A stretch of DNA of 64,000 bases. Origin: Rickettsiales bacterium. GTDB lineage: Bacteria; Pseudomonadota; Alphaproteobacteria; Rs-D84. The stretch is taken from the NCBI GenBank assembly GCA_031260805.1, contig JAISKV010000001.1, forward strand, positions 84,978 to 148,977, given 5' to 3'. Made by a program: the position numbers and the translations under genes. Below, one piece after another: positions 8,293-14,855 of the stretch; the stretch's first letter is position 1, and each line of letters begins with the position of its first letter. The notes beneath the pieces are model-generated. The model was given only the letters and a program-made list of their open reading frames with translations. It searched no databases and was not told the origin of the DNA.

Positions 8293-8367
8293 GTTATTAA
8301 TTGTTAGTTATTAGTTATTAATTATCTCTCACATATCACTTTTCACTTTTCACTTTTCACTTTTATC
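8293..8367. repeat. Intergenic heptanucleotide repeats next to the priA C-half
   Basis: GTTATTA/ATTGTTA-type heptamers (8293-8327) are followed by three TTTTCAC units and one TTTTATC unit (8340-8367). The same two heptamers encode signal-peptide cores at 28289, 49662, 50435 and 63649. Confidence 0.8.
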
Positions 8368-8370
8368 TTG

Positions 8371-8376
8371 TATAAT
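8371..8376 (+). promoter_or_regulatory. Candidate -10 box for the priA C-half
   Basis: A perfect TATAAT lies 16 nt after a weak TTCACT -35 within the heptamer array. It ends 7 nt before the ATG at 8384, so transcription would begin at or next to that ATG (leaderless). Confidence 0.5.
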
Positions 8377-9376
8377 GCCGGTCATGGCGGAATCACAGAT
8401 TTTATCAGAAATACTGACCGATGCGATTGCGGAAACGCTGGGCGCCGGGCATCAGGTCATGCTGTTCATCAACCGCCGCGGCCATTCCAACATAATTCAA
8501 TGCAAGAAATGCGGCTTTGTCGCGGCCTGCGATGATTGCAGCGCGGGCATGAATTTGCATAAATCCCAGAGAAAACTGATTTGCCACATTTGCGGCAAGA
8601 CTCGGCCGATGCCGCCCAAGTGTCCCGATTGCGGGAACGAATTGTCGCTGCGCGGGACCGGGATTGAAAAAGTGGCGGAAGCGGTCGCTGAAAAATTTCC
8701 CGCCGCGCGCGTCGCGCTGGTGTCCAGCGACACGATATCTTCGCGGCAATCGTTGGAACGGCTGGTTGATAAAATGGAATCCGGCGAAATTGACATAATC
8801 ATCGGAACACAGATTCTGGCCAAGGGTCATCACTTTCCGAACTTGACCTTGGTCGGGGTGATTGACGCGGACATGGGATTGTACGGGACGGACTTTCGCG
8901 CAGCGGAAAAAACTTTCCAACAGTTGTTCCAGGTGGCGGGCCGGGCGGGCCGCGGATCTGTTCCCGGGCGCGTGCTGTTGCAGACTTACCAGCCGGATCA
9001 TCCGGTTCTGCGGGCATTGGCGAACAACGATCGCGACGGATTCGCGGCGGCGGATTTGGAATCGCGGCGCGCGGCGCAGATGCCGCCATTCGGTCAATTG
9101 ATAGCGGTTATCGTTGAATGCGACAATGAAAAAAAATTGACGGAATTTTGCGAGAAATTGCGCGGCGCGGCGCCGGCGATAAATGGCGGCGGGAAAATAC
9201 TGGGGCCTATTCCGGCGCAGATTTATCAAGTGCGCAAATGGTTTCGCATGCGTTTTCTGGTGGCTGGCGGCGAGAATGATTTTCTGCAATCAGCAGTGCG
9301 CGATTGGCTGGGCAGGGTGAAGACGCCATCAAGTGTCCGTGTGAAAATTGATGTATCCCCGCAGAACTTTATGTAG
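8375..9376 (+). CDS. priA: PriA helicase, C-terminal half (split gene)
   Basis: 333 residues matching the second helicase lobe of primosomal protein PriA. NRRGHSNIIQCKKCGF opens the zinc region, with four CxxC pairs (CKKC, CDDC, CHIC, CPDC). GTGIEKVAE, GTQILAKGHHFPNLTLVGVIDADMGLYGTDFR and QVAGRAGRG then give motifs IV-VI. The first helicase lobe and DNA-binding domain are missing here and lie on the opposite strand at 12445-13728. The two parts sum to 760 residues, or 723 without the 37-residue insert in the N-half, close to the usual ~730. The break falls between the two helicase lobes. The first ATG at 8375 overlaps a TATAAT; the ATG at 8384 is the better start if the mRNA is leaderless. 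Confidence 0.88.
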   Translation: MPVMAESQILSEILTDAIAETLGAGHQVMLFINRRGHSNIIQCKKCGFVAACDDCSAGMNLHKSQRKLICHICGKTRPMPPKCPDCGNELSLRGTGIEKVAEAVAEKFPAARVALVSSDTISSRQSLERLVDKMESGEIDIIIGTQILAKGHHFPNLTLVGVIDADMGLYGTDFRAAEKTFQQLFQVAGRAGRGSVPGRVLLQTYQPDHPVLRALANNDRDGFAAADLESRRAAQMPPFGQLIAVIVECDNEKKLTEFCEKLRGAAPAINGGGKILGPIPAQIYQVRKWFRMRFLVAGGENDFLQSAVRDWLGRVKTPSSVRVKIDVSPQNFM

Positions 9377-9453
9377 AGTTTAGAGTGTAGAGTGTAGAGT
9401 TTAGGTAGTGTGCGCCGACGCTCTCCACCTAAACTCTACACTCTAAACTCTAT
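9374..9453. repeat. Inverted heptanucleotide repeat hairpin
   Basis: agagttt/agagtgt heptamers pair with acactct/aaactct after a short loop, forming a long stem between two convergent genes. It may act as a terminator-like structure. A close relative lies at 19262-19332. Confidence 0.75.
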
Positions 9454-9821
9454 CTTGCTTTCATCTTTTCCCACATTTTCTCAAACTCGGCATTGCGAGC
9501 CAGTCCGCGCAAGGTTGGAAAACGGTTGAATATCGGATCGGTATCCCACAGTTCCATGACAGACCGGCCTGTGATTTTTTCAATCTGCGCGACGGCATTC
9601 CTGTTCTGCTCGAAAAATTCGTCCCCGATTAATTCGCGGATTATTTTATCCAGTTCGTCTTGCTGCTGGGACGCGATTTTCAAGATGTCATATTTTTTTT
9701 CTATCAGCGTGGTTGTCCAAAAAATTTCGTATTTGTGTTTCAGCCGCAAAAACCAGCGGTAAAATTCCATGCGGAATTTTCCGCCGCATAATATGAAAGA
9801 TATCATTGCATGACTGAACAT
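9450..9821 (-). CDS. Conserved-looking hypothetical protein downstream of miaA
   Basis: Up to 123 residues, helical and charged, no export signal. The ATG at 9821 overlaps the end of miaA by 19 nt; an internal ATG (MEFYRWFLRLKHKYEIFW) is an alternative start. Visible features are a Trp/aromatic-rich N-terminus and an acidic middle (DELDKIIRELIGDEFF). No family recognised. The overlap suggests translation coupled with miaA. Confidence 0.6.
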   Translation of the reverse strand: MFSHAMISFILCGGKFRMEFYRWFLRLKHKYEIFWTTTLIEKKYDILKIASQQQDELDKIIRELIGDEFFEQNRNAVAQIEKITGRSVMELWDTDPIFNRFPTLRGLARNAEFEKMWEKMKAR

Positions 9822-10687
9822 AAATCCATCTCGGTCGGGATGTTATTAATAACCGCATCCGGTTTCAGTTGCGTGCGGAACCAGGTGTATTGCCGCTTGG
9901 CATTTCCGCGCTCTATCTTGCGCCGCCATAGTTCCAACGCGGCATCCTTAGGTATTTCGCCGCGCAGATATTTTGATATTTCCGCAACCCCGTCGGCGCG
10001 CTTAATCGGCAAATTATCGGGCAGGTTCATTATGCCGCGAACTTCCATCTCGGCATTTTTATTCAATGCGGTCATTCGCGTTGCGATGCGCTGCAAGACT
10101 ATTTCCCGCGGCGGCAGGATTAAAATAACTTTTGGCGGCGCTGGCAAGACCGGAACATTCGGCGCTGATTGCCATTGCGACAACGGCCTGCCGGTTTGTA
10201 AAAAAACCTCAACCCCGCGGGTGATTCGCTGGCGGTCGTTCGGGTTTATTTTTGCCGCCCAGACAGGGTCTATTTTTTGCAAGTCCGCGAATCCAAAAGC
10301 CGCTGCGCGCTGCCGGTTTTCCGCCGACACCGCCGGAATTTCTGAAAATCCAGTCAGCAGGGCCCGCAGATAAAATCCCGCGCCGCCGACAAATATCGGA
10401 ACGCGGCCGGACGCAATAGCATCGTCGTATTCCGCGCGCGCCATTTTCGCCCATGTTCCCGCAGACAGCGGCGCGGCCGGTTCTGTTATAGAGTAAAGCC
10501 GGTATGGAATTCCGTCATTTTGCAACCCTTCGGCCAAGGGCGACGCGGACAAGTTCTCAATGCCGCGGTAAACCTGGACGCTGTCGGCGTTTATGATGGT
10601 GCCAAAGACCTGTTTCGCGAACGCGTGCGCGAAATCGGTCTTGCCCGATGCGGTCGGTCCTGTGATGATGTAAGACAATTGTTTCAT
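9803..10687 (-). CDS. miaA: tRNA dimethylallyltransferase
   Basis: 294 residues from the ATG at 10687; the longer frame in the track runs back over the gapA promoter. MiaA transfers a dimethylallyl group to A37 of tRNAs reading UNN codons. Visible motifs are the P-loop GPTASGKT (residues ~9-16), DSVQVYR (DSMQVYR in most members), GGAGFYLRALL, and KRQYTWFR near the C-terminus. No strong ribosome site precedes the start. Divergent from gapA, with overlapping upstream regions. Confidence 0.93.
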   Translation of the reverse strand: MKQLSYIITGPTASGKTDFAHAFAKQVFGTIINADSVQVYRGIENLSASPLAEGLQNDGIPYRLYSITEPAAPLSAGTWAKMARAEYDDAIASGRVPIFVGGAGFYLRALLTGFSEIPAVSAENRQRAAAFGFADLQKIDPVWAAKINPNDRQRITRGVEVFLQTGRPLSQWQSAPNVPVLPAPPKVILILPPREIVLQRIATRMTALNKNAEMEVRGIMNLPDNLPIKRADGVAEISKYLRGEIPKDAALELWRRKIERGNAKRQYTWFRTQLKPDAVINNIPTEMDLCSVMQ

Positions 10688-10714
10688 TGCAAAAATCATT
10701 ATAATTGGTATAAT
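10687..10714 (+). promoter_or_regulatory. gapA promoter
   Basis: TTGCAA (10687-10692), 16-nt spacer, TATAAT (10709-10714). The same layout occurs at ssrA (55426) and 18987. A ribosome site, AGGAAG, lies 6 nt before the gapA ATG. The -35 box overlaps the miaA start codon. Confidence 0.75.
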
Positions 10715-10754
10715 TGCGGTTGTCCAATAACAAAAATTACAAAGGAAGAATATA

Positions 10755-11750
10755 ATGTCAAAAATCAAAGTTGCAATCAATGGTTTCGGCCGCATCGGTC
10801 GGCTGGTCTTGCGCGCCGCGCTGGAATCGGGACGCGATGATTTGGAATTTGTCGTGGTGAACGATCTGGCCGCGCCCGAAGAAAATGCGTACCTGCTGGA
10901 ATACGATTCAGTTCATGGCAAATTGTCGATGCCGGTTGAATTTTCCGACGGATACATGACTGTCGGCGGGCATAAAATCAAAGTATTGGCGGAGCGCGAT
11001 CCGACAAAATTGCCTTGGGGAGAATTGGGCGTTGATATCGTCATGGAATGCACGGGGGTTTTCGCAACCGCGGAAAAGGCCTCTGTTCATTTGACTGCGG
11101 GCGCCAAGAAAGTCCTGATTTCCGCCCCTGCTGACGGCGTGGATAAAACGGTGGTGTTCGGCGTGAATGAAAAAACGCTGACCGGCGCGGATAAAATAGT
11201 TTCCAACGGATCTTGCACTACGAACTGTCTGGCGCCGGTTGCGGCCATTCTGGACGAAAAATTTGGAATCGTGAATGGCTGGATGACAACCGTCCATGCG
11301 TATACCGGGGACCAGGTTTTATTGGACCGCAATCATAAAGACTTTCGTCGCGCGCGCGCGGCCGGACTGTCAATGATTCCGACATCAACCGGCGCGGCCA
11401 AGGCAATCGGATTGGTTCTGCCGAATCTGGCCGGGAAATTGAACGGCACCGCGATACGCGTGCCGACGCCGGATGTCAGCGTGGTTGAATTCGTCGCGAA
11501 TCTGAATACTGCGGCGACCACGGACGCAGTGAACGCGGCGGTGAAGGCGGCCGAGTCAAAAATACTCGGGTACAATGAAAAGCCGCTGGTGTCGGTGGAT
11601 TTCGTGCATGATTCGCGCTCGTCAGTGTTTGACGCGACGCAGACGAAAATGATCGGCGATAAATTGCTGCATATAACTGCGTGGTATGACAACGAGTGGG
11701 GCTTTTCCAACCGCATGTGCGATACCGCGGTTATTATGGGCCGGATGTAA
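10755..11750 (+). CDS. gapA: Glyceraldehyde-3-phosphate dehydrogenase, type I
   Basis: 331 residues. It catalyses the phosphorylating oxidation of glyceraldehyde-3-phosphate in glycolysis/gluconeogenesis. The N-terminal NAD-binding motif is INGFGRIGRLVLRAA. The catalytic signature SCTTNCLAP is near residue 153. HAYTGDQ and RARAAGLSMIPTSTGAAKA follow, and WYDNEWGFSNRM is near the C-terminus. The length is standard. Together with eno and pgk in this window it shows a working lower glycolytic pathway. Confidence 0.96.
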   Translation: MSKIKVAINGFGRIGRLVLRAALESGRDDLEFVVVNDLAAPEENAYLLEYDSVHGKLSMPVEFSDGYMTVGGHKIKVLAERDPTKLPWGELGVDIVMECTGVFATAEKASVHLTAGAKKVLISAPADGVDKTVVFGVNEKTLTGADKIVSNGSCTTNCLAPVAAILDEKFGIVNGWMTTVHAYTGDQVLLDRNHKDFRRARAAGLSMIPTSTGAAKAIGLVLPNLAGKLNGTAIRVPTPDVSVVEFVANLNTAATTDAVNAAVKAAESKILGYNEKPLVSVDFVHDSRSSVFDATQTKMIGDKLLHITAWYDNEWGFSNRMCDTAVIMGRM

Positions 11751-11772
11751 ATGAATAACCAAGGCCATGACC

Positions 11773-11838
11773 TATTTTTCCCCTTGCATTCCGGGATTCT
11801 ATTTTCTACACTCGGATTATAAAACAAGGGGAAAAATA
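11773..11838 (+). promoter_or_regulatory. ssb promoter flanked by a perfect 14-bp inverted repeat
   Basis: TTGCAT (11784-11789), 17-nt spacer and TACACT (11807-11812) form a promoter. tatttttccccttg (11773-11786) and caaggggaaaaata (11825-11838) are perfect inverted repeats. The right arm contains the ssb ribosome site AAGGGG and the A of its start codon. Confidence 0.65.
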
Positions 11839-12302
11839 TGGCTGGATGCGTGAATAAAGTAAGTTTGCTTGGAAATTTGGGCGTTGACCCGACTGTTCGC
11901 ACAATGGGCAACGGCGGCAAAGTCGTCAGTTTTACATTGGCGACATCAGAAACATGGAAGGATAAAGCAACCGGCGAACGGCGCGAGCAAACCGAATGGC
12001 ACCGCATTGTGATTTTCAATCCGAACTTGGCCGATGTCGCGGAACGGTTTCTGCAAAAAGGGACCAAGGTTTATGTGGAAGGCAATCTGCGCACGCGCAA
12101 GTACACCAACCAGGCCGGCCAGGAAGTGTACACTACCGAAGTAGTGCTACAAAATATGAGCAGCGTTTTGATTCTGATATCCGGAACCAAGGGCAACAGT
12201 GAAGGCGGCGAATACGGCGGCGGATCATCCGCGCCTGCGGCGGCGCCCGCCCCGCGCGAAGAAATAAACATCGCGCAAATCGCAGACGATATACCGTTCT
12301 AA
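11838..12302 (+). CDS. ssb: Single-stranded DNA-binding protein
   Basis: 154 residues. The OB-fold domain (residues 1-115) shows [45 protein letters not shown] and [14 protein letters not shown] Gly/Ala/Pro-rich linker leads to the acidic tip ending DDIPF, which docks SSB partner proteins, PriA among them. AAGGGG lies just upstream of the ATG. A terminator follows at once. In this genome ssb lies on the segment whose inversion appears to have split priA. Confidence 0.95.
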   Translation: MAGCVNKVSLLGNLGVDPTVRTMGNGGKVVSFTLATSETWKDKATGERREQTEWHRIVIFNPNLADVAERFLQKGTKVYVEGNLRTRKYTNQAGQEVYTTEVVLQNMSSVLILISGTKGNSEGGEYGGGSSAPAAAPAPREEINIAQIADDIPF

Positions 12303-12332
12303 AAAAACGCGGCGTGCCGCGTTTTTTTTGTT
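12301..12332 (+). terminator. ssb terminator
   Basis: aaaaaacgcggc / gccgcgtttttttt hairpin immediately after the ssb stop codon. Confidence 0.85.
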
Positions 12333-12365
12333 ATTCATTATTCGTACTCGGAACTCGTATTCTAT

Positions 12366-12439
12366 CGTCACCCCGGGCTACGCCCCGGGGTCCATTACGA
12401 ATGGATTCCGGGTTTCGCTTCGCTCCCCCGGAATGACGA
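12366..12439. repeat. Palindromic repeat family A at the priA break
   Basis: Full family A copy, ending a few bases before the stop codon of the priA N-half at 12445. Confidence 0.85.
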
Positions 12440-12444
12440 TTTTA

Positions 12445-13728
12445 CTATCTGCTCTTTACCCTCAAATCCACAATCTCTATCCGCGGCAGAACCGCGCCGC
12501 CAAAGCGCGCGGTCAGGCGCAGATGCCGGTATCTTCCGGACGCCGCATTTTTCAATGTCTCGAAACTGGGGGTCGCCGATGCCAGAACAATCGGACAATC
12601 TTCTATCTTGGCGCGCAGAACCGCCATATCGCGCGCGTTGTAAATGCCCTGATCTTCCTGCTTGTAAGAACCGTCATGCTCTTCATCCACAACAATCAAA
12701 TCCAATTTTTGCCATGGCAAAAATAAAGCGGACCGCGTGCCGATGACTATCTTTATTTCGCCGCCGGCAACGCCGCGCCAAATATCGCGGCGGTTTGCTG
12801 CGGTCAGATTGCTGTGCCAGACCACAGGCGGCGCGCCAAAGCGATCCCGGAACCGATTGATGAACTGCGCGGTCAGCGCGATTTCCGGCAGCATGATTAA
12901 AACATTGCCGCCATTCAGATAAGCCCGCAATGCGGCGTCAAAATAAACCTGGGTCTTGCCGCTGCCCGTGATGCCATCCAGCAGGAATGTTTGGAAATAT
13001 TTGTAAACCACCCCGCCCTGCGGGCACCCCTCCAAGGGAGGGGAACTGGCATTCGCGTTCGGTCTAAGTTCCCCTCCCTTGGAGGGGTGCCGCGCAGCGG
13101 CGGGGTGGTTTACAGGATTTACTATTTCTTCTGCTGCGGCCTGCTGCTCGGCATTCAAGACAACGCTGCCTGTGTCAAAATAATTTATGATTTCTGATTT
13201 ATGCTTTTTAATTTTCTCATCGCACCGGACCAATCCACCGTTCTTTATCATCGTATTTATGACAGAAGGCGACACCCGCGCGATATTCCTTAAATCAGCC
13301 GCGGTCATCGGCGAATTATCATTGCTGTCAAACGCATCCGCGATCGCCATCCGCGCCGCTGTTATTTTCCCGCCGCCGGCAAAACTGTATAAAATTTCCA
13401 TTTTTGGCGGTGCAAAAACCTCTGGCACATTGACGATCAGGCGCAGCACCGCGCCAGGCGCCATCATCGTCCAATCCGCCATTTTATAAATCCAAGCAAT
13501 TGCGGCGGCCGGCAGCCGGTAATTTGCAATCGGCATTGCGGATTTAATTTTTTCAGCCGGCAATCCAGAATCGCCCGGGCCGACAATAACGCCAACGAAT
13601 TTCAACGGCCCGACATTGACGCCAGCGAATTGCCCGACCATGGCCGATTCGCGCAAACGATAATCATAACCGCTGTTCACAACATTCGGAACCAGTACCT
13701 TGACAATATCGCCGCAATTGAATTTCAT
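12445..13728 (-). CDS. priA: PriA helicase, N-terminal half (split gene) with in-frame palindromic insert
   Basis: 427 residues from the ATG at 13728 (MKFNCGDIVKVLVPN); the track start at 13746 lies in the terminator of the upstream gene. Residues 1-105 fit the PriA 3'-DNA-binding domain, and ~110-200 the winged-helix region. GITGSGKT (Walker A, ~251-258), DEEH (~346) and SATPSFETL (motif III) give helicase lobe 1. The frame stops after IEIVDLRVKSR, exactly where lobe 2 should begin; that part is at 8375-9376 on the other strand. A 37-codon insert (NPVNHPAAARHPSKGG to PPLEGCPQGGVVYK) lies just before Walker A and is a translated family C palindrome. PriA restarts collapsed replication forks. 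Confidence 0.88.
   Translation of the reverse strand: MKFNCGDIVKVLVPNVVNSGYDYRLRESAMVGQFAGVNVGPLKFVGVIVGPGDSGLPAEKIKSAMPIANYRLPAAAIAWIYKMADWTMMAPGAVLRLIVNVPEVFAPPKMEILYSFAGGGKITAARMAIADAFDSNDNSPMTAADLRNIARVSPSVINTMIKNGGLVRCDEKIKKHKSEIINYFDTGSVVLNAEQQAAAEEIVNPVNHPAAARHPSKGGELRPNANASSPPLEGCPQGGVVYKYFQTFLLDGITGSGKTQVYFDAALRAYLNGGNVLIMLPEIALTAQFINRFRDRFGAPPVVWHSNLTAANRRDIWRGVAGGEIKIVIGTRSALFLPWQKLDLIVVDEEHDGSYKQEDQGIYNARDMAVLRAKIEDCPIVLASATPSFETLKNAASGRYRHLRLTARFGGAVLPRIEIVDLRVKSR
13003..13113. repeat. 111-nt palindromic element (family C) inside the priA reading frame
   Basis: It begins gtaaaccaccccgcc and ends ggcggggtggtttac, perfect 15-nt inverted ends, with inner arms cacccctcc/ggaggggtg. 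The length is 37 codons, so the frame is kept. Related halves lie at 44842, 44999, 59379 and 59569, all intergenic. Confidence 0.9.
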
Positions 13729-13733
13729 ACGAA

Positions 13734-13763
13734 AAAAATACCGCACTTGGCGGTATTTTTCAA
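13734..13763 (-). terminator. Terminator after the small secreted protein gene
   Basis: aaaaataccgc / gcggtattttt hairpin between 13778 (stop of the upstream minus-strand gene) and the priA N-half start. Confidence 0.8.
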
Positions 13764-13777
13764 TACATTTATTTTAA

Positions 13778-14086
13778 TTAATCATTGCAAGGCTTCACTG
13801 TGCGGCGAACGCTGTAAGTGCGGCTGGGTTCGTAATAAACGACTGGCTGGAATTCCTGGTAATGATCAATGATTTCGGTGCCAACCTTGACCCGGACCGG
13901 CGCGCCGCAAGGCGAACCGCCACAGCGCGATTGACGCGCAATCGGCTGGTATTCATACTTTTTAACCTGGGCCGGTTGTGCGCGACGATATTCAACCCGC
14001 TCATAATCGCCATACAGACCGCCATCGGATGCGACCGCTGCAACAGCGACAACTGACAAACAAACTGCTGTTAATATTTTCTTCAT
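13778..14086 (-). CDS. Small secreted protein
   Basis: 102 residues. Signal peptide MKKILTAVCLSVVAVAAVAS. The mature part is Tyr/Arg-rich with QSRCGGSPCGAPVRVKVGTEIIDHYQEFQPVVYYEP and one more cysteine near the end. AAGGGG lies about 6 nt before the start, and a TTGACA/TATATT promoter precedes it. It is a single-gene unit with its own terminator. No family recognised; a periplasmic or surface location is inferred. Confidence 0.75.
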   Translation of the reverse strand: MKKILTAVCLSVVAVAAVASDGGLYGDYERVEYRRAQPAQVKKYEYQPIARQSRCGGSPCGAPVRVKVGTEIIDHYQEFQPVVYYEPSRTYSVRRTVKPCND

Positions 14087-14117
14087 AACAAACCCCTTTT
14101 TTGGTTTTGACGAAGAA

Positions 14118-14145
14118 AATATAATACATAAAATTTAATTGTCAA
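14118..14145 (-). promoter_or_regulatory. Promoter of the small secreted protein gene
   Basis: On the minus strand: TTGACA (14145-14140), 16-nt spacer, TATATT (14123-14118). Confidence 0.7.
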
Positions 14146-14153
14146 GTTTTTTA

Positions 14154-14783
14154 TTAAAAATATGAATTATTCGTTTTCAGCCAGCCGACATCAACTTCGG
14201 GCCCGTGGCCGCAAATCACACGGGTTTTGTCCGGCATATTCAATCCGCGCATCTTTTCCAATGATTTTCGCAGCATCGCGGTGTCCCCGGTGGGCAGATC
14301 CGTTCGCCCGACCGAATCGCCGATAATCGTGTCCCCGGCGATAAAAACATCGTAATCTGTAAAGTAAAAGCCCAAACTGCCTGCGCTGTGTCCGGGTAAT
14401 TGAACGACGACCGCATGCAAGCCCGGCAATATTTCCAACCGGCCAACGCAAATGTCAACCGGTGGATTTTTTTCGCAGTCCAATTCCGCGCATCCGATAT
14501 CGGCCAAGACTTGATTAGACCATTTTACAACCGGCAGATCATGATGGGACAGATACCAGGGGCTGGCCGTTTCACAAATCAATTCCGGCACAGCCATCAT
14601 GTGGTCGTAATGCCCGTGCGTCAGGTAAATCGCGCGCAGTTTCAGATTTTTCCGGCCCAACAGTTCCAGCCAGTCCGCGGCCCGCCCCCAAGGGTCAAAA
14701 ATAACCGCATCCGTTCCATTGTCAATCAGCACTGAATTTGTGTTAATCGGCGACATTCGCATAGTCTGAATATTTATTGTCAT
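14154..14783 (-). CDS. MBL-fold metallo-hydrolase (glyoxalase II-like)
   Basis: 209 residues. Metal-binding motifs are all present: THGHYDH (HxHxDH, residues ~55-61), GHSAGS, GDTIIGDSVGRTD, and GHG near the C-terminus. This set is typical of the YcbL/glyoxalase II-like group of the metallo-beta-lactamase superfamily, which hydrolyse thioesters such as S-lactoylglutathione. No signal peptide, so cytoplasmic. Substrate cannot be told from the sequence. Confidence 0.85.
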   Translation of the reverse strand: MTINIQTMRMSPINTNSVLIDNGTDAVIFDPWGRAADWLELLGRKNLKLRAIYLTHGHYDHMMAVPELICETASPWYLSHHDLPVVKWSNQVLADIGCAELDCEKNPPVDICVGRLEILPGLHAVVVQLPGHSAGSLGFYFTDYDVFIAGDTIIGDSVGRTDLPTGDTAMLRKSLEKMRGLNMPDKTRVICGHGPEVDVGWLKTNNSYF

Positions 14784-14855
14784 ACCGGCATGTTAACGAA
14801 AAATGCACAGCCATGAAACAGGAAAAATTTCACAATAAAACCACCACCTACACCT

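Noticed and set aside
8340-8367. Heptamer array as a CRISPR-like repeat
   Set aside because: Units are 7 nt with no spacers.
8300-12445. priA inversion as a site-specific invertible switch
   Set aside because: I looked for inverted repeats at the two borders and found none longer than a few bases beyond AT-rich heptamers. A fixed inversion or an assembly fault fits better, though long reads should decide.
12445-13728. priA N-half as a dead pseudogene
   Set aside because: The frame is intact, with Walker A, DEEH and motif III preserved, and the palindrome insert keeps the frame. No sign of decay.
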